DNA of 26,003 nt from JAXGQD01 sp964401615. GTDB lineage: Bacteria > Bacillota > Clostridia > Saccharofermentanales > Fastidiosipilaceae. The stretch lies in NCBI GenBank assembly GCA_964401615.1, contig CAYNZF010000025.1:1-26003 (forward strand), read 5' to 3'. The position numbers were made by a program, and so were the translations under genes. Shown here one piece after another: positions 23,054 through 26,003 of this stretch (position 1 is its first letter; every line of letters begins with the position of its first letter). The notes under the pieces are model-generated. The model was not told the origin of the DNA. It did not search any database and worked only from the letters and a program-made list of their open reading frames with translations.

Positions 23054-24419
23054 GATTGTTCTCCTTGTGTCGAGCCTCGTCGTCTATTATACCAAGTACT
23101 TCAGTCTTCACTTTTCCATCTGCCATTTGCAGTTCCAAACGAGAGCGGATGCTGATATTTTTTACAGAACTCAGTACCTTACCGGTCGCCTCATCACTGA
23201 CCAAAGCATAACCTCTGGCCAAAACACGCAAGGGTGACAAAGCATCCAGGCGTGCGGCCGCATTTGTCAAGCGGCGTTTGTCGCGCAATTTAAGTAAGGG
23301 AATTTGTGTGAACAGCTTTTGCTTTTGTGTTGTTAAACGTTGTTGAGCCGCGTTCAAGAGGACCGGGAGCATCTTAAGCAGCTTGCTTTCGAGTTGATCG
23401 AGCGTTTGTCTCGCGTCAGCCAGGAGGCTCAGCGGATCCGTCAGAACACTGCGTGTGACTAAAGTCTCCAAACGCTGTCTGCGTAAATCAAGCAAACGCA
23501 AAGGTTGACGCATGAACGTTGAGTGATTGATGGAATAAAAATGCTTGCGCTGCAGTTCCAGTCGTTTTTCCAAAGCCTGTCCGGCGCGCTTATTCAGCTC
23601 AGCAAGAGCTATCAACAATTCCGCTTTTTCGGGAACTGCCAGCTCGGCAGCTGCCGAAGGCGTCGGCGCGCGGAGATCTGCCACAAAATCACATAAGCTG
23701 TAGTCGCTTTCATGACCCACGGCGGAGATCACCGGGAAGCGCGAAGCATAAACCGCCCTGGCCAGAGCTTCATTGTTAAATTCCCAGAGGTCTTCGACCG
23801 AACCTCCACCACGACCGATAATAATCAGATCGATATCGTCACGTTGATTGAGATGAGCCAGCGCTTCAATCATCGTTTCAGCTGCACCTTGACCCTGGAC
23901 TTGGGCCGGAGCGAGCAAAAGCTGAAAATTGGGATAACGGCGGCCCAGTACATGGATGATGTCGCGGATGACCGCACCGGTGGGTGATGTGATCACACCG
24001 ATTTTCTTAGGCAGAAACGGCAGCGTACGTTTGTGTTCAAGGTCAAACAAGCCCTCGTTCTTCAGCTTTTCTTTTAATTTTTCAAATTCCAGATAGCGCT
24101 GACCCAGACCTGCAGGGAGCATGCTTTTGACCGTGAGTTGAAAATCACCATTTTTGATATAAAAATCGGCAGAGGCTGAAATTTCTATCTGCTGGCCATT
24201 CTCGGGAATAAAAGCCACCGCCTGGTTGTAACCTTTAAACATCACACATCGCACAAGCGCATCGGCATCCTTCAGTGAAAAGTACCAATGTCCTGAACTG
24301 TAGGCTTTAAAATTACTGAGTTCTCCCTGTACGGTCAGCTGTTGTAAAAAAGCCGCACGACGCACGGCTTGCTGCATATAGCTGTTAAGCTCTCGTACCG
24401 TCAGAACACGTTCAGCCAT
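23043..24419 (-). CDS. xseA: Exodeoxyribonuclease VII large subunit
   Basis: This is the catalytic subunit of exonuclease VII, 458 residues. The N-terminal OB-fold (about 1-105, starting MAERVLTVRELNSYMQQ) binds single-stranded DNA. The catalytic domain shows IGVITSPTGAVIRDI, IIGRGGGSVEDLWEFNNE and VGHESDYSLCDFVADLRAPT, followed by a coiled-coil region and a C-terminal segment with LARGYALVSDEATGKVL. The open frame extends to 24527, but the start is set at ATG 24419 because the family begins with the OB fold and the extension lies inside nusB. It overlaps nusB by eight bases (ATGGCTGA) and xseB by 11. Confidence 0.96.
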   Translation of the reverse strand: MAERVLTVRELNSYMQQAVRRAAFLQQLTVQGELSNFKAYSSGHWYFSLKDADALVRCVMFKGYNQAVAFIPENGQQIEISASADFYIKNGDFQLTVKSMLPAGLGQRYLEFEKLKEKLKNEGLFDLEHKRTLPFLPKKIGVITSPTGAVIRDIIHVLGRRYPNFQLLLAPAQVQGQGAAETMIEALAHLNQRDDIDLIIIGRGGGSVEDLWEFNNEALARAVYASRFPVISAVGHESDYSLCDFVADLRAPTPSAAAELAVPEKAELLIALAELNKRAGQALEKRLELQRKHFYSINHSTFMRQPLRLLDLRRQRLETLVTRSVLTDPLSLLADARQTLDQLESKLLKMLPVLLNAAQQRLTTQKQKLFTQIPLLKLRDKRRLTNAAARLDALSPLRVLARGYALVSDEATGKVLSSVKNISIRSRLELQMADGKVKTEVLGIIDDEARHKENNHAH

Positions 24420-24927
24420 CCTGCTGAACCTCAGATTCGCCGGGGACTTGATTCGTCTCTTCGGCATCCGGCCCAATGACCTTTTCAGCCTCGACAGTAA
24501 TTTTTTCAAAATGGGCCAAAACACCATTTATATAAGCATGTGCATCTTCAGCCGCATAATTTTTGGCCAATACTACGATTTCGTTGATACTGACACTCTT
24601 CGGCACATCGGCAACGTGTTGAATTTCGTAGGCACCCAGACGCAGCAAGGCGCGGTCAACTTTGGGTAAGCGGTCCAATACCCACGATTTCAGAAGAGAT
24701 TGAATCTTTTCATCCAATGCCTCCTGCTCGGCTAAAACACCCTCGGCCACTGCACGAATGTAAGCCAGATCTTCAGGGAGCAAACTTTTCGGAGGGTCCA
24801 CGATTACCTCGCTTGACTCGCCCAAAGCATTTATGTAATTGCTGATTTGTTCAGCCTGCCCATCTTCACGCATGCCCAATTGATACAGCAGCTGAAAGGT
24901 TTTTTCTCTCGCCCAACGACGTCCCAT
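24412..24927 (-). CDS. nusB: Transcription antitermination factor NusB
   Basis: NusB binds boxA RNA with S10 (NusE) in rRNA antitermination. The 171-residue all-helical protein begins MGRRWAREKTFQLLYQL and carries the conserved core VDRALLRLGAYEIQHV and SINEIVVLAKNYAAEDAHAYINGVL. It is longer than the usual 130-150 residues because of an acidic tail of about 27 residues, rich in Glu, Pro and Gln, after the last helix. ATG start at 24927 with GGGAG upstream. It lies 31 bases after the DUF2273 gene and overlaps xseA by eight. Confidence 0.96.
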   Translation of the reverse strand: MGRRWAREKTFQLLYQLGMREDGQAEQISNYINALGESSEVIVDPPKSLLPEDLAYIRAVAEGVLAEQEALDEKIQSLLKSWVLDRLPKVDRALLRLGAYEIQHVADVPKSVSINEIVVLAKNYAAEDAHAYINGVLAHFEKITVEAEKVIGPDAEETNQVPGESEVQQDG

Positions 24928-24958
24928 TGTAACTCCCTATAGGTTGACCACGAGCTGC

Positions 24959-25195
24959 TTATCTAAAGCGGCCCGGTGGCAAAAGCCGATCCAGCAGCAA
25001 TTTGAATTGCTCCGGATTAGAAAAATATTTTACGCCCACAACGTAACCGCCAATCATTAAAAGCAGAACCAGAAACGCTTTCCAAAAACCAAAAATCACC
25101 AGCAGCAGACCTAAAAACAAACCGGTAAGCGCACCGACCACACCGGGATTTTTCCCTTGCAGAAAATTGATCAACGGGATAAACAAGCGCTTCAT
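24959..25195 (-). CDS. DUF2273 small membrane protein of the asp23 cluster
   Basis: This 78-residue protein has two adjacent hydrophobic helices (about 16-38 and 41-56: GVVGALTGLFLGLLLVIFGF, then FLVLLLMIGGYVVGVKYF), followed by a basic tail ending in LPPGRFR. This is the DUF2273 pattern of small proteins beside asp23 and amaP in Firmicutes. ATG start with AAGGGGTGG upstream. It is part of the run asp23-amaP-DUF2273-nusB. Molecular function is unknown; an envelope role is inferred from its partners. Confidence 0.9.
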   Translation of the reverse strand: MKRLFIPLINFLQGKNPGVVGALTGLFLGLLLVIFGFWKAFLVLLLMIGGYVVGVKYFSNPEQFKLLLDRLLPPGRFR

Positions 25196-25216
25196 CTAAC
25201 GTCCACCCCTTGCGCT

Positions 25217-25768
25217 TCAGCGCTCTACTTTCGCGCCAACCAGTTCCACACGATTGACTTTTACTTTGACCTGGGAAACAGGGATTCCGGTATAGCGCTC
25301 CACGTCTTTTTTCACGCGGTCCTGAATTTTAGCCATTTGTGCCGGGATTTCCACATCGGAATAAAGCTGGACGGCCATGACAATGTTGACCGACTTGCCT
25401 TTTCCTTGATAGACCCGCGATTTGGCGTTTTTTATCCCTGCCTGCGCTGCTTTGGCCGCGTTGAGCGCAATATTCTCGATGGCTTCAACTCCGATATCGA
25501 TGTCGCCGATATCGTTGCTTGTGATTCTGGATTTGTGTAAACGGCTGCTCAGCAAGGCATAGACCAATGTACCCACACACGCGAAGAAACCCGCGACCAG
25601 AGCGACGACTGCGACGGTGCGGCGCACGCTGTGGCCGGCGATATTTTGTAAAAAATTGATGTAATCGACACCCCAGGACGTATTCAAAATTTGCAGCAGC
25701 AGAAACATAATGAGCAAAGCTAAAATAAAAGAATACAAAATCAAGATCACTCTATTGACTCTGCGCAT
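25217..25768 (-). CDS. amaP: AmaP-type alkaline shock response membrane anchor protein
   Basis: The start is set at ATG 25768 (MRRVNRVILILYSF), with AGGAGG about ten bases upstream, giving 183 residues; the longer frame to 25849 lies within asp23. Two transmembrane helices (about 6-28 and 50-75) are followed by a cytoplasmic Asp23-like region with VNIVMAVQLYSDVEIPAQMA and VKKDVERYTGIPVSQVKVKV. In Staphylococcus AmaP anchors Asp23 at the membrane. The start overlaps the asp23 stop by 17 bases. Family confidence is good; function is by analogy. Confidence 0.9.
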   Translation of the reverse strand: MRRVNRVILILYSFILALLIMFLLLQILNTSWGVDYINFLQNIAGHSVRRTVAVVALVAGFFACVGTLVYALLSSRLHKSRITSNDIGDIDIGVEAIENIALNAAKAAQAGIKNAKSRVYQGKGKSVNIVMAVQLYSDVEIPAQMAKIQDRVKKDVERYTGIPVSQVKVKVNRVELVGAKVER

Positions 25769-25982
25769 TGGGCTTTTCCTCCTCTTTACGCACAATGTCT
25801 TTGACATGCACGTTGACTGCTTCAACATTGACGCCGGTATATTTTTCAACGTCCGATTTCACGTTTTCTTGTAAATTCCATGCTACTTCGGGCACAATGG
25901 TTGCGAAATATACAACCGGGTAGACCGTAATCTCACAGGCGGCCTCATCCCTGCTCTTAAAAGCAACTTGTGACTTGGTATC
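25752..25982 (-). CDS. Asp23/Gls24 family protein, C-terminal part (cut by window edge, frame broken)
   Basis: Seventy-six residues of the C-terminal half of an Asp23/Gls24 (alkaline shock) protein are readable: CEITVYPVVYFATIVPEVAW, then NLQENVKSDVEKYTG and VEAVNVHVKDIV, ending KPNAQSQ with TAG at 25752-25754. The family strand and helix pattern match well. The N-terminal half lies beyond the right edge. In this frame TGA codons occur at 25983-25985 and 25989-25991, with no start codon before the conserved part, so the frame is disrupted within the last 20 bases; an error near a contig end or a frameshift is likely. It is the first visible gene of the asp23-to-recN series. Confidence 0.75.
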   Translation of the reverse strand, partial: DTKSQVAFKSRDEAACEITVYPVVYFATIVPEVAWNLQENVKSDVEKYTGVNVEAVNVHVKDIVRKEEEKPNAQSQ

Positions 25983-26003
25983 TCAGCATCAGAAGGAACC
26001 TCC

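Noticed and set aside
25983..25991. TGA codons in the asp23 frame as a sign of recoding (UGA read as Trp or Sec)
   Set aside because: TGA ends many other genes here at the expected places (recN, xseA, nusB, lspA, rluD), and no selenocysteine element is visible; an edge error is simpler.
1..26003. CRISPR array, insertion sequence or prophage
   Set aside because: No regularly spaced repeats, transposase, integrase or phage structural gene could be found on either strand; the only tandem repeat is the coding one at 413-520.

Overview
The window looks like a core chromosomal segment of a low-to-mid-GC Gram-positive bacterium of the Bacillota, most likely class Clostridia. The basis is gene order: asp23-amaP-DUF2273-nusB-xseA-xseB-ispA-dxs-nadK-recN, rny-ymdB, lspA-rluD, phoH-pgpH-ybeY-era-recO and nfeD-floA are all Firmicutes arrangements. 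It also has strong AGGAGG-type ribosome binding sites, GTG/TTG starts and intrinsic terminators. Two runs of exactly ten N, both breaking a reading frame, show a scaffolded draft or metagenome assembly. Several genes that normally sit inside these clusters (spoIVB/spo0A after recN, yqfC/yqfD before phoH, tlyA, argR, dgkA, cdd) are absent, which hints at a reduced, perhaps non-sporulating lineage.

Layout, left to right. Positions 11-96 hold tRNA-Leu(CAG) on the plus strand with its terminator. Positions 242-2296 (minus) hold an nfeD-floA-hypothetical operon for membrane microdomains, with its own extended -10 promoter and a terminator. Positions 2369-3271 hold an AraC-family regulator. Divergent from it on the plus strand are a 76-residue HPr-like protein (3428-3658) and a large fusion of a Cas4/RecB-type nuclease with an XPD/DinG-type helicase (3731-6281), cut by an assembly gap.

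From 6324 to 16228 (minus) lies a long housekeeping series, transcribed right to left: rny, a strong terminator, ymdB, lspA, rluD, phoH, pgpH, a ybeY-era fusion and recO. It covers RNA decay, lipoprotein processing, ribosome maturation and recombination. Its genes overlap or nearly touch. One plus-strand gene, an RluA-type pseudouridine synthase (16374-17330), interrupts the minus-strand coding and overlaps the 3' end of recN tail to tail by 45 bases.

From 17286 to the right edge (minus) lies the asp23/amaP/DUF2273-nusB-xseA-xseB-ispA-dxs-nadK-recN series: envelope stress proteins, antitermination, exonuclease VII, isoprenoid precursor synthesis, NADP supply and DNA repair. The asp23 gene runs into the right edge and its frame is interrupted there. 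No stretch longer than 300 bases lacks a gene. I saw no insertion sequence, prophage, CRISPR array or obvious defence island. The most unusual items are the YbeY-Era fusion, the nuclease-helicase with its small upstream partner, the Thr/Ala/Pro linker in PgpH, the possible AUA start of RNase Y, and the repeat-bearing small protein after floA.
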